A stretch of DNA of 64,000 bases, from positions 26,083,547-26,147,546 of the forward strand of contig CP137679.1 in the NCBI GenBank assembly GCA_037976565.1, read 5' to 3'. Origin of the DNA: Mesocentrotus franciscanus. Its lineage: Eukaryota > Echinodermata > Echinoidea > Camarodonta > Strongylocentrotidae. The notes under the pieces are model-generated. The model saw nothing but the letters and a program-made list of their open reading frames with translations, had not been told where the DNA came from and made no database searches. This document shows, piece after piece, positions 33,510 to 47,200 of the stretch (position 1 is its first letter; every line of letters starts with the position of its first letter). The position numbers were made by a program, and so were the translations under genes.

Positions 33510-35176
33510 GTAACATAGTCATTTATTCAATATTTAAAACATATTCGAACAACATGATCGGATTCGGATAATCTTTAATACGTCTTAGGCCTTTCTTTTC
33601 CGCCCCCTACATTTTGATATTTTTGTTTATTGTAGCTTTGTACTGTACCATTTCTCCCCTCACATTTTCACTGTAATTCATGTTTCCTTTTTGTAATTTT
33701 TACTGAATGTGGAAAGAATGAAATGTAATCGAATTTAATATCTTTTAATCTTTTTATTCAGGTTGTGTGTGGCTTCAGAGGGAGAGGGGGTGCCAGTAGT
33801 AGTAGTTACGGGCAATATAATGATCGAATACAAGCTGTTGTCATTGAATGCAGAAAAACCAACCGAAAGTTCGGAAAAATCGCCGCCCCCCAACAAAATG
33901 GTCAAACTAAGAATTAAATATTTAAAAAGGTGAAACCGCCAAAGAATGTCGGATATATTTATTCATTATCGAAACATATCTATACAGGACAAAACTTCAG
34001 TTGTATGCCCGTTTTACATATTGGCCCTGATGAATATTAGCACATTGGGGAACACATATTTGGGAACATCCCGCCAGCCAGCGATAATTATTGCTCGGAG
34101 GTCAATTTCCAACACGAATCGAATTTCTGGCTTACTTAGTTCCATCGGGTTTTCGCGTCTTCGGGTTAAATAAACTTTCGTGAATAATAAAGCCCTTATT
34201 CCCGAAGGGTCGGTGTGACGTTTATGAAATACACCCCTGTTATCGCCAAAATGTCGGGTCCAATTTACCGGTCACTTTGTGAAAAAACTTCAGCAAATCT
34301 ATTAAAACTCGCGTCTAGACCCGACACATTTTGATACGAGATTTAATAATCACAGGATTTCGTAAAAAGGCGAGCTGTCGGTACTACGTCATTGTCTGAT
34401 TGTATGGGAATGTTTCACAAATGTACATTTAAAAAGATATCTGAAGGATCATCTTTGGACATTTTTTGATTATTTTCTCTCAATTTACCCGACCTTTCGT
34501 AAATATAGGGAAATGTTTTCTCGAAAGTGAACCTAACAACCCAATCCGACGCGAAGATCTGATGGATCGAAGTAAACCCGTATTTTTTCTAGCTTCAACC
34601 GTAGACCCATCACTATACCTAATCCCAAACCTTCCTTAAAAAAACCACAACGCAACAGTAATCCTCACCCTTATAGCATACCCTTTTAGTTGACGAAAAA
34701 AGCCCAGAGCAACTACGGCCATTGAAACCGACAGTGGCGGTCTCGTGGGCTGTCAGTTTCCTTTGAGATCATACTCCAGAGCTTTAATAGCATACTGTTG
34801 GATTACTTACTTTTTGAAAGAAAAACATCTATGACGGAGATCTTTTAGCCATAATAAATAATGAGGAAAACAAATCAAGAAATTTGTATTGCTGTATTCG
34901 TAATATTGACATGTATTTTTTCGACAATACAATTTCGACAAATTTTGCCAAATATATATATTTCCGTTTGATCTAGACTTTCTTATCTAATCATTGGTCA
35001 TTGGCATCTACAACACAACATAATAGGTCCAATGACATAGCATTTATAATGTTTCTTATACCATTATTAAATAGGCCTATATATGATTTGTTTTAAGAAA
35101 CATTTTTAAATATATGGATTAATACATCATGCATTACAGTCATGTGTAATGATACGTTTATTGGAAGGTATCAATT

Positions 35177-35207
<31 letters not shown>

Positions 35208-38200
35208 TTAGTCTTGTTTGAGTAGGGTGGCTCCATCAGTAGTTAAATACTGTTTTCCGTGGAGGCCCTACAACACAAATACAAAATTTACAAAAACATA
35301 TTGATGTAAACAATACAAATGCTGACATTTATTAAGGCTTGTTCAGATAAGATACGTCATAAAATGTCATAAGAAACAGCAACGTCAAGTGTATAACATT
35401 TTACGTCATCATTAACGTGGATAAAAATCCGCCGCAGTTTTGCCGTGTTATATCTTAAAATGAATTTCTTTGAATTACCCGAGGAATCGAATAACCGAAC
35501 AATTTCATATCCGAACTTAACAGTTTTTCAAGCTTCTCCATTTGTAGATCCGAAAGTGTTCCATAATACTTCCGCAAGATGCCGTCTTCAGAACTATTTG
35601 TCGCATGTGGCGCTTTCACCAGTGGCACTTTTGAAGTGGCATCAAATATCTTAACAATTTGCTTAAAATCGTCTGCGTACGTTTCGATTTTGCCCATATA
35701 ATCGTAATCTAAACACGGTGGGCATACTTTGTATTGTTCTCGCCAGTGCACGTCCGTTTTTCCACTCAGGTAATAGTCTACAAATTCTTTAAAAGTGACG
35801 TTGTATTTCTCTCTTGGCATCGACCGATCCGGCATCTCTGCGAGAGAATGGTTCCCGAACATCAAATAGATCATTCGGTTATGCTGTTTACGATGTGTCG
35901 GATTCCGATTGGGGTAGGTCTCCAGTCTGTCACGGAAAGCGGACAGAAGACGGGAAAACGGATTGCGCACGAAGATCACCGACGTGTAATTCCGTATTAT
36001 GTCAAGCCTCTTGCCAGAGCTATACTGTCCTAGCACGCGGAGATGCTTCTCGGCTGCCTTTGATATCTCTTTCGGCGCCATGTCATTCGTCGAGTTGATC
36101 GCGCCCTCTAGTGTCATGAGAGTTCTCACCCAGTTATTGCTGCTTGCTTTCGGAATGAGACAGAGGAGGGTTCGGTATCTTTCGGAGACGTAAATATTCC
36201 GAAGGTAGCTCGGGTTTTCAAGAACTGTGTTCAGCTGGTAGGTTTCGTCGTCACAGAAGCCAAGGGAGGAGCAAGCATGACGTTGGTTGTGTCGACGCAA
36301 AGCCTGTATCGGTTCACAAGAATGGTATCGATGTTGTTTACGACATGGAAAAGAAACATGAAAAAGGAACACATTAGAATTGGTAAAGCTTTATGGAAGG
36401 GGAAGAGAGAGAGAGAGATAGTGTGTGTGTGTGTTTGTGTGTGAGTGAGTGAGAAATCGAAAGAGAGAAAGAGGGAGAGAGAGAGAGAGAGAGAGGCAGA
36501 AAGAGAGAGGGGAGATGGGAGAGAGAGAGAGAGAGAGTATGTATGTGTGGGTGGGTAAACGTGTACGTGAGAAAGAGAAAGAGAGAGAATTAAAGAATGA
36601 CGAGGAAGGAATTCCCGACTTTGATAGAATACACAAGACTGGGTACAATGCTTATCGTATAAACCTTCTTTCTTGCCTTCAGATTGTTGGCGTCAGTCTA
36701 AAGATTCACGTGAAGGAACATATAGGAGCCGTGATGTTTATTACTGGAAGATTTTAAAGACTGGAAAATGATGACCTTATGATAAATACTTCACGCATCT
36801 TAAATTTGATCACTAATGAAAATAGAGGTCAAAACGTCATCTTGCTGCCCACAGCGTGAAAGTAACATTTTGTTATAATTCTTGTGGACTGCAGCCCCAT
36901 AGCCCCCTCCCCCATTCGCCCCGGCCTGACCTATGTTTGGGTGGCCTTTTCATACTTCTGAGCATTGGTGTACCTGGGTTGCCGGACAGTTCTGCAGAAA
37001 GTGAACGTTGGACAGCTGTGAAAGTGCGAATCTTGTTTTTAAAACTCCATCTGTACATGGTTAATATGGTTAAAGAAAATGAAAAAACGTTCTTTTAAAA
37101 CCATTTTTTACATCTAGCTAACATAAGAACACTCGAAGTATCCCTAAATAATTTAGAGACTCCAATTATGGTCTATGAGCTATACTCCAAAACTCCGGTG
37201 TTAATTTCACATGTAAAAAGGCGGAGGCATGCATAGCAACATATTCCAAATATCTATATAAATTATATATATATATATGAAATACGTAACAAAATAAAAT
37301 TATATAAACGAAGTAGCCAAGATTTAAGATATATAATAGAGACAGACTGTATGATATTATAAGAGTTTGTATGAGAGAAGGCAAATAATTTTTGTTAGCT
37401 GGAGCGTTGAAATATGATGAAGATAAGAAACAACGAACATTAGAGATATTATGTACGTGACTGTTGAGGGACTGTAGCATGACGATACTACGTTCCTTTC
37501 CCGTGGCCTGACTCGGGGGCAATCGGGTATAAATACGACTACGGACGACGCGACCGCAGCATTCACGTGCGTGCAACATACGCGAAACCGAAGCGTGAGG
37601 AGAACTTCGGTCTGTTTCGCGAACGCTAGCGCGCTGACCATGTAGAGATTAAGTCGCTGACTACCGTTAATCAAGTCCATTCGTTTACGTGCAGTTGTCC
37701 AAAAGAAGACGTAGATGGCGTTAACCAGTATTTGCCATGCTACAGTCCCTTTAAGTAGAGACATCTGGTCAACCCCAGTCAGACTAACGAGACCGACATC
37801 AGACCGGTAACAGCTCGGACAAAATATTACTTTAACCCTAAAGGTCAAGAATAGATCGGTGTTGAGTCGGTCTGGCGATGTGACTGAGGTATTATCAGAG
37901 CCCCCCTTCAAATAAAATCAAAATTATTATTAAAAGAGAAAAATAAACATAATATATACCTTTTTCATGTTTTTCCGTTCCCGAAAACTTGGTAAGAATT
38001 ACAAGAGAGGTGGAAACAATCGTCGCTACACTGAAGATCAGATACATCCTTCTTCGCAGCATTGTACCGAAATGTCAACTAGTATAAAGGGAGAGACAGA
38101 AAGAAAGGGAGGGGGGCACATGAACATTATTATTGTTCTTAGCTAGCCTAAACTCCGTCTATGTACTCTAGATCTGTAGTGTCCTTAGGCAACTCTTCCA

Positions 38201-41200
38201 TCCAGGTGTTATATGGGTACCGGTATAGGAAGGTATTCTTTGAATGCTGTGAGCACCGAAATCGGTAGGCATGCTGTAGCCGTGGTGGGTGTGGGTGCTA
38301 TAAATGTATCCATTGTTATTCTTCTTCTTCTTCTTCGTCCTCTTCTTCTCCTTATCATTATTATTATTATCATTATTATCATTTTCATTATTATTATCAT
38401 CATTATCATAATTATTTTTATTATCATAATTATTGTTATTATCATTATCATCATCATTATCATCGTTGTTATCATTATCGTTATCATCACTTTTCTCGCT
38501 ATTATCGACATCACTTTACAAAAATCGAATGGGGGTGAGCGAGAGTATATTGGCTCTAAAATTCCAGCCCTCTGAGCATGCTTAGACACACAGGCGGTAA
38601 TGGTAGGCCTATTAGGTTATGCATTCTCATGAATTGTAGAACTATGACAGGCATTTACTTCAAATCGAAGGCTTGATATGGGCCACCATAAAATCAGCTT
38701 AAAGTATCATATTTTGAGGGCTGCAAACAAGGTATTTTTGGGGGTGTACCCTAGCATGCTGCATACGCTACTAAAAGTCTAAACGGTTTTCTTGTTAAAT
38801 GTTAAAGTGTTGAAGCAAATGATCGTTTATTATTTAGGTCATTCAATTAAAAACTGCTTTACAATGACGGTCTGCTGCATAGGCCTAATTTAGGGGGTCA
38901 TGAAAAGTACAATAACTATGAAGACAATAAAGGATAGGAATATATCTAAAAAATACACTTATAACCAAAAGGCACAACAATATTTAATAAAGCAGTGTCT
39001 TACCTGGAAAATATCGAGCATCTCACAATCACTTCTATTCCGTTGGCATATTACAACCTCGTAATAACAGATCACAATACAAGACTGATTAGTCTTATGT
39101 TTGTCATGCGCATACCGTGGTCTATAAAGCGGTGTCGCACGCGAGCAATAATTGATGCCAATCAAAATATGACACCCTTCTCAATTACGCCACTAAACGA
39201 TACCGACATGATGTATTTAAAGGTATAGATACGTAGCACCGGTCGCAGTATAATTTGCGACTACTCGTGTCACTGAGTGGTGTTTCAAAATTATTTTCAT
39301 TCACAGTTTTTAATTCAGTATATTATATATTATAGTATATATATATATATATATATTTGTCTCCAAGCAGTATGATTTTGTTGATTACAATGAGTAAATA
39401 ACGGTATGGCCATGCCAACTATGTACATAATATACTACTCATGTTGAGAACACATAACATTGTACTATTGTTTCAATAAGCTGCAGATATATTCCCTTCC
39501 CTTTCCCTTGTCTTTTGTAGTTAATTGTGAGTATCGGTTCATGTATCCCTGTAATCTCCCTTTCCCTGTTTTAGCGTGTATTTGTATTTTATAAACCTAA
39601 CTTTAGTTAATTATGTCATCTGTAGTTTAAGGAGCCTATCCACAACAAGCTCTGCTTTTCCATAGGCTCCGCAATATATCTCTTAAGTTCAACTGAAGGA
39701 CGATTTTCTTGATAGTGTATACCGGTATTGTATTTACATGTATATTATAATCATTTTTCAATATGCTGTTACACTCTTTGTAAAATGAGATATTGTGGAA
39801 ACCAATAAATTATCTATCTATCTTATCTATTATCATTATAGTATAGTGACACATGATGCTTTTCCCAAATATTATTTGGATAGGACAGAAATAAAGATGC
39901 ATTGAGGGAGAATAAATAGAGATGCCGATAGGTAAAGATAAGGGAAGATATGGACAAAGAGGGGAGGGGGTAGGGAGAGAGGGAAGGTAATAGTTGGTAA
40001 AAAGATCAGTCGTGAAGCTGAAATTTTACCCAATATGATGCGCAGTAAAACTATAAACAGACATTGATAAAAGATCATATTATAGGTCGGTCGCTTGAAT
40101 ATTATATACAATACCTGGGGTGTTTCACAAAGACTAAGATCGACTTTAAGTTGGACTTAAGTATAGCAGGCCGTTCATGCCATTGTTTGCTATCATTATT
40201 TACTGGCATTGGTCTCTCAAGGGACGTACAAATCATGGAAAAAGTCTACAAAACTTACAATTTTTGATAATTCATTATTGAAGGAAAAAATATTATCTAA
40301 AGATCATAATGGTGAGAGCAAACAATGGCACGAACGGCTTGTTATACTTAAGTCCAACTTAAAGTTAATCTTAGTCTTTGTTAAACACCCCAGGGGTGAT
40401 TGTTTAGGACTAACAAAATGTACTACTTTGCATTTTTCCCAACGTTTAACTTTCCCTAGTGATCTTGAAAATATACCCTTTGGAAAATATAACTTCCATC
40501 GGCAGTCCAAAGAATATATCTGTAAAGCGCTTAGACACATCGTTGATGTATTAGGCGATATATAAAAGCGGAATATCATTATTATGTTACACACCATCAG
40601 TTAATGATGGCATAATATTCAACGCCGGAGCATGATGTACTATTTTTGTTTGATATGCCGCACGAAATAATCTCCATGCGCCGCATTGCATTTATCATAG
40701 GATAGTTATAACAAGATTGAAAGTACAAGCAAACGTTTAGAGAAGTTAAGAAAGCATCCAAAGTGTTAATGTCGATGCATTTTCCCGATTGTTTTTCTCT
40801 CTTTACTTTTGGTACAAAAATGTGTACATCTGGAGACCGACCTGACGTCATTCAGTTTCAAGCCAGGGTCCTCAGAGTCAGTCTGTATGCTGAGAGACAG
40901 AGAGCTGACTTTACCAGTGACAGTGCCGCTAGACCCTTCGTTCTGTTGATCCCATTGGTCCTATACGGCTGGTCATCCTATCCTGATGCCTTATATTATG
41001 CAAACACTTATCTTATTGGTGACGAAAGGCAACGAGATGTAGGAAAAGGAGGCTTTAAAGACTTTTAAATGTTTCACATTGATCCTAGCTGTTTATAGTA
41101 CAAGTGGGATTTATTTTTCCCTTTTATTCATTTATTTATTTGTCTATTCATTCATTTTTGAAAATTGTATTTATCTATTCATTTATAAATTTTACTTATT

Positions 41201-44200
41201 TATTTTTCTTCAATCTTGCACAGACTTGCATGTACTTGGATGATGATAGAACAAATATTACAGCAGGTCTTGCATTCCAGTATTTCAATAATTATACATG
41301 GATACCATATTACATAGATTACCCTTTGACTCCCGTATGTGACTCCTGATGAATTCAATAAGCGCACTTGTAATGATAACTAGAAATATCGCAATCTGTA
41401 TTGCCGCGCAATGCGAATGTATCCCCCGGCAGTGGCAGCGATTTTGTGTCATCCTAATGTTCGAAGGAGGGACAAAGATCCCTCCCCTCCCTGAAACAAA
41501 AGTAATGATAATAAGCAATTGTCTATAGTACATTTTAATTGTAGAAGCCTTAAGAATAATTTGATAATAATACATGAGATTTATATAGCGCCATTATCCA
41601 TTTTAATTAAATGCTCAAGGCGCTTCAAAATATACGGGATTACATTACATCATGACAAAGAATCGTGTACATTTACATAAGAAAGAAAATACAAAAATGA
41701 AAGAATGAATGAATGTCTGTCTTCAAAACGCAAAATTGAACAAATGGGATTTAAGGTTGCTCTTAAAAGACGTTGAAGAATCGGAGATCTTCAGCCCATG
41801 TGGAAGTGAATTCCACAGGGCTGGTCCGGCATGAGCAAAAGCTCGTTCCCCCAAGATTTCTTTGAAGGTGGTATATGTAGAAGACCTGAGTTGGAGGATC
41901 GGAGGGTACGTGTGGGTTGGTAGAGGTGAACTAAAGACTGGTTGTTTTCAGGAGCTGTTCTGTTCATGATTTGATGAACTAAAAGAAGAATTTTGAAGAT
42001 TATACGTTCTTTACGGGCAACCAATGGAGATTTTGTAAGATAGGGGTAATGTGACTACGTTTGCTTTACAGAGAAATGATGCAGCTGCGTTTTGTAGTTT
42101 GAGTAGACAAGTATGAGTATGTTTTTAGATTGTTTTGACTCTAAATTTTCCATTATAGGATTAACAGAAACTTGGCTAAAAGAGAATGATAGTGTATTGT
42201 TAGATATTAATAATTATGCTTTTCTTGCCAACAACCGTATTCACAAAAGAGATTGCGGTGTAGGCATGTATGTTCATAAGGATGTTCAGTTTAAAAGACG
42301 GCAAGATTTGGAAACTAAGGAAGGTGTTGTTGAATCAATCGGTATTGAAATGCACGATTCTTATTCTCATAAAGATGTTGTAATCATTGCTATGTATAAA
42401 TCTCCCGATAAACCTTTATCATTATTCATTGACAATTTTGAAGTATAACCAGAAATATGAAAAGAAGCCATGGTTTAAGAACTTACTACGTAAAATGTAT
42501 AAAAATAAACATGTACTACATCGCAAGTACATTAATAACCCCACAGTTAATAGGGAAAATAGATTTTAAAAGTATAGAAATCTATATAATACACAATTAA
42601 GAAAGATAAAGCGAGATTATTATATGAAAAGATTTAGTAAAGTAAACGTCTACTGCTAATGAACAATGTGATTCAATAAAATATGATGGTATTCTGATAG
42701 AAAATAAACGGTATATTGTACATACATTCAATACTAATTTTAGTGCAATATGAAATAAACTTGTAGAAAACTTGCCAGCATGTCATACAGATTTTAAGTG
42801 TTTTTTGAAAAAAAGAAAATTCCGCTCTAGATTTTTATCACCCACTACGATTGCTGACATTTCAGATTGTTAGTGGTTTGAAAACAAATTGATTTGATGA
42901 CATAAATGTTGAGGCGTACAAAAAGACTATCTGATTTATTTTGCAACCACTGTGTAATATTTTAAATTTTTCATTAGAACTTGGAATATTTCCTGACAAA
43001 CTGAAATTGACAAAAGTAGTTCCGGTGTTCAAGAAGGGTGCTAAAGACAATGTATCAAATTATAGACCAATTTACCTAGTATCTGTATTCATAAAGAATT
43101 TAAAACAATTTTGTACAATAAACTAATGAATTATACATTGAGAAAAATTATATTTTGTATGAGAGATAGTTTGCTTTTCGACAAAGTTATTCAACAACTA
43201 CAGCAGTTTTAGAATTTACCACAATCTTGCCATGTATTTCAACAAAAGAAATTTTTAATCGGAATCTTTTCAGATCTTTCAAAAGCCTTTGATTGCATAA
43301 ACCATACAATTGTGTTACATAAATTCGAACACAAACTATGGAATTAGAGGAAATGTTTTTAAATGGTTCCAAAGTTACCTTTTTAATCACAAACAATTTA
43401 CATGTGTTGAAAAGTGTACATCAGATGAACAATACATACTCTCTGGTGTTCCGCAAGGATCAGTCCGTGGACAATTGTTGTTTTTATTATTTGTCAATGA
43501 TTTTCAGTATTTCAGTGACCGTTTTCTTTCCATTATGTTTGCAAATGATACGATATATTTTTCTTCAAGTAATAATGTATTAGGACTAAATAATGTAATT
43601 AAGACTGAACTAAAAAAATGCTGAAAAGTGGTTTAGCTCTAACTGTTTGAAAATTAATATGAAAAAAACCTATAATATGATTTTTAAACCTAAAAAAATT
43701 TTCTGGATGATTCTTTGCTGCAGTTGAAAATTTGTGATTTTGAAATACAAAAGGTTGACCTTACTTAATTTCTAGGGGTGACAATTATTGACGCAAAATG
43801 ATCATGGAAGGAGCATGTTAATGATATATCATGTAAAATATCGAGAGCTATTGCTGTAATGAATCTTGTAAAACATATTGTTCCACTTAAGGTATCTTTA
43901 ATGTTGTTTAATACTCTGATTTTATCATATTTATCATATTGCAACAAAGTATGGGGAAATTGTGCAATAACAACCAGCGACAGATTGTATATACTTCAAA
44001 AACGTGCATCTAGAATTATGTGCAATAGCCCCTCATGTAGCAATAGCGCTCCTCTTTTTAGTCAAATGAAAATTTTGACTATTTATCAACTGAATCAAAG
44101 GCAAGTTGCTATATTTATGTATTCATATTTTAAAGGCACACTTCCGCCCATATTTAATCATAATTTTTATCTGAATTAATAAAAGAACACAGGGGAATAT

Positions 44201-47200
44201 ACGCTTGCCACTGTTTAAATATAATTTTTTAAGAAGCACTATAACATTTATTGGAACGAAATGCTTGAATCAAATGATTTGAAGTTGTGTCCAACATTCT
44301 TAACTTTCAAAAAAATATATAAATCTTATCTGCTTTGCAATCGCATTTAAAAACCCCGGTTTTGCATGTAAACTTTCTTTTAATCGTTATGTGTCTTTCT
44401 CTCTCTCTCCATGATTTTCCTAATATTACTTTACACGGGGATTGCCTCAGATAAGCCTTTATTTGGCTCTTGGTGATCCCCCACATTCAAATATTCAAGT
44501 GTACAGGTAGTTCTTACATTTTCGTATGTTCTTTTATTGTTTAATTGTTGAATGTTTTTTTGATATATATTGTTTGTTTCTCTGTAATTTGTATATCATG
44601 TATTTTTTTATATAAATATTGCATTTTCTTGTTTTTATCTTTGAATGTGGAAATCAATAAATGAAAATGAAATGAAATATATTTAATTCTTTTCTTTTGA
44701 GAAAGAGGTAGGCCAACATTCATTATATATCAAATTAGTGCTAGATGGCTTATTTCTGTTCCTTTTCCCGGTCCCCTTTCTGTCTGTCTCTCTCTCTCTC
44801 TCTCTTTCACAATAACAGGCCCAAGCAGCCCCGGCTCTGCGCTTCCTATATGACGTCATCTATAACTTTCCTCAGATGGTGATGGTATGGGGACCGACGT
44901 ACTCCCGAGTCGGCGAAGTGCTGAACCGAGTGGCAGCCGAGTACCACCTCGTACAGGTTCGTGTGCGATCGGATGCGATCGGATACGATGGGAAGACTAA
45001 AAAAGAGAGAGGAAGATAAACATATATATATATATATATATATATATAGGGAGAGAAGAAGAGAGGGAGAGAAAATAAAAGAAAGAAGATATAAATATAG
45101 ACTAACAATAGCAAGTGCACTATTAACGTTATGTCAAACCATGGATCTCACACATTCTGTATATAAATTTAACATGAGCAACGAACCATCATAATGTTTC
45201 ATGCCATGACATTTTCAGTTTAAGAAATATTTTGGGGTCCTTTTAACTTCCGAGTTTTAGCTTATGATGATGATCATCGAATCCGTATTCAAAATGTCTC
45301 TTCTCGAGTATTTTTTACTTCACCAACGTCATTCATGAGAAAATGCGTCATGTAGTCCGTCATTTTTTATTTCAAGTAAGAGTACCTAACTTCTTAAAAA
45401 GTGTCAACATAAAAAAATCTCATTAAATTTTTCGCAATTCTCAATTATTCATTTCTAATCTGTGGTATTTATTCGACCCCTTTAAATTCAGGTAGGGATA
45501 GCTCAGTTTCAGGCTAACGAACAATTGCCGATGAATTACCCGTACACGGTGCAGATCTACCCCGCCAACACGGTGTTCAACCCGGCCAGGATCGCACTCC
45601 TCAAAGAGATGGGATGGTCTCGAGCCGCCATCTTGTATCAAAACGTCAACCTCTTCCGTGATGTTAGTAAATCTTATAAATTTTACACAATTATCGAATT
45701 TACCGACGACAGAATGTTTAGTGTATGTGTGTAGGGGGTCACCCCACGAACACATACCTCCTTTGACTTGAAGATGAAAGCAATAGACGTCAGGCTTAAT
45801 CTAGAATGTTTGATCAATGTTTGAAAATGTTTGAATGAAAGTAAACCAACATTTATGGAAAAAGTGTTGTCTGAGATGAAATATGCAGGAGCCAACTTTC
45901 TATAATTCTATTTTATCCCTTTAAAAAGTCATGACCTCACAGACATGTATTTCTTTAATAAATCAAATCAAATCAAATCAAATAAAACAGGAGATGGAGG
46001 AGCTGGTTACCATGATGCAGTCTGAAGGGATGACAGTGGTTGCCATAGAAACGATAAATGATGACCCACGGACCAACATAGAGAGTCTCAAGGTAAATAT
46101 TACCAGTCAACTTCTTCTTGAATCAGAAAATGTTAGGTACAAATAATCAATTTCACATCAATGACAAGTAACATCGTTCAACATTCTCAAAAGATTCATC
46201 AATAATTTTTCTTTTTATTAGTTGTGGTAATTCATCTTATAAATTTTTAAATTCTGCTTGAACAGGGGCTTTTCTCTTTCCTCTTTTATTTCCTCTTTCC
46301 TCTTCCATCCATAAATACAAGGCCAGTGATATCCAATTAGAATTCTCTCAGTTCAATACTGATATATGAGAAGCGTAATTTAATTTCCTGTACATGTCTC
46401 CGACGTCTGAATGTTCATAAAGCCGAGTTATAAATTGAAGTACAAATAAGACTGACATTAATACAAGCATACAGTCACGTACATGTTTACAGGAAGCTCC
46501 ATTTTTCGGTTCGCTTCCAATCTAAGAAATGTTTGTATTCGAAGTACAAATATATTGTACTGTTTCCTGTTTTTGCTAGTATTTTTTTTTCGGAGGGGGA
46601 CGTTTTTGTTGAAAAAAGTTGTATATTCTTTATGTCACACATAATTTCACATTTTTTGGATGAATATTGTTCGGGTACATGTACTAACTTTGGGCCTTGC
46701 GGGATCAGTTACAATGTATCGATTCACACCTCACATTTTACAGCATTAATTCACAAAACGAAATTATCTTGTACAATTACGAAATAAAAGGCTTTGTTTG
46801 TATACCAAAAATGTCAGTGAATCTCATTTCATATTAAGTGGTATAATTTGACATTCTTTGCCCGCCCTTTTGATGTCTGATGCATGGATGAATATATCTC
46901 AAAACATGTGTAATATTCTTCTTTTTTCCCCATTTTTTTTTGTCAGCGACATGACGCTCGCATTATTTTCATGTCTTCGTACCAACGAATGGCAACACGA
47001 GTCTTCTGCCAGGTAAGATTATTTTTTTTTTTTTAATTAATTGATAATTGAATAATTTATTGATCTATTCATTTATTAATNNNNNNNNNNNNNNNNNNNN
47101 NNNNNNNNNNNNNNNNNNNNNNNNNNNNNNNNNNNNNNNNNNNNNNNNNNNNNNNNNNNNNNNNNNNNNNNNNNNNNNNNNNNNNNNNNNNNNNNNNNNN

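Larger units (their letters stand above)
42993..47080 (+). repeat. left copy of a 4-kb duplicated block
   Basis: From CTGACAAACTGAAATTGACA to TTCATTTATTAAT, this block repeats at 47581-51583. It holds the LINE 3' part and gene 2 exons A to D. Coding differences noted are silent; differences are mainly small indels in introns. It ends exactly at the gap. Confidence 0.95.

Noticed and set aside
37357..37911. 184-residue minus-strand frame near the sulfotransferase
   Set aside because: No recognisable domain, poor fit as an exon linking the anchor and catalytic exons, and it overlaps other open frames.
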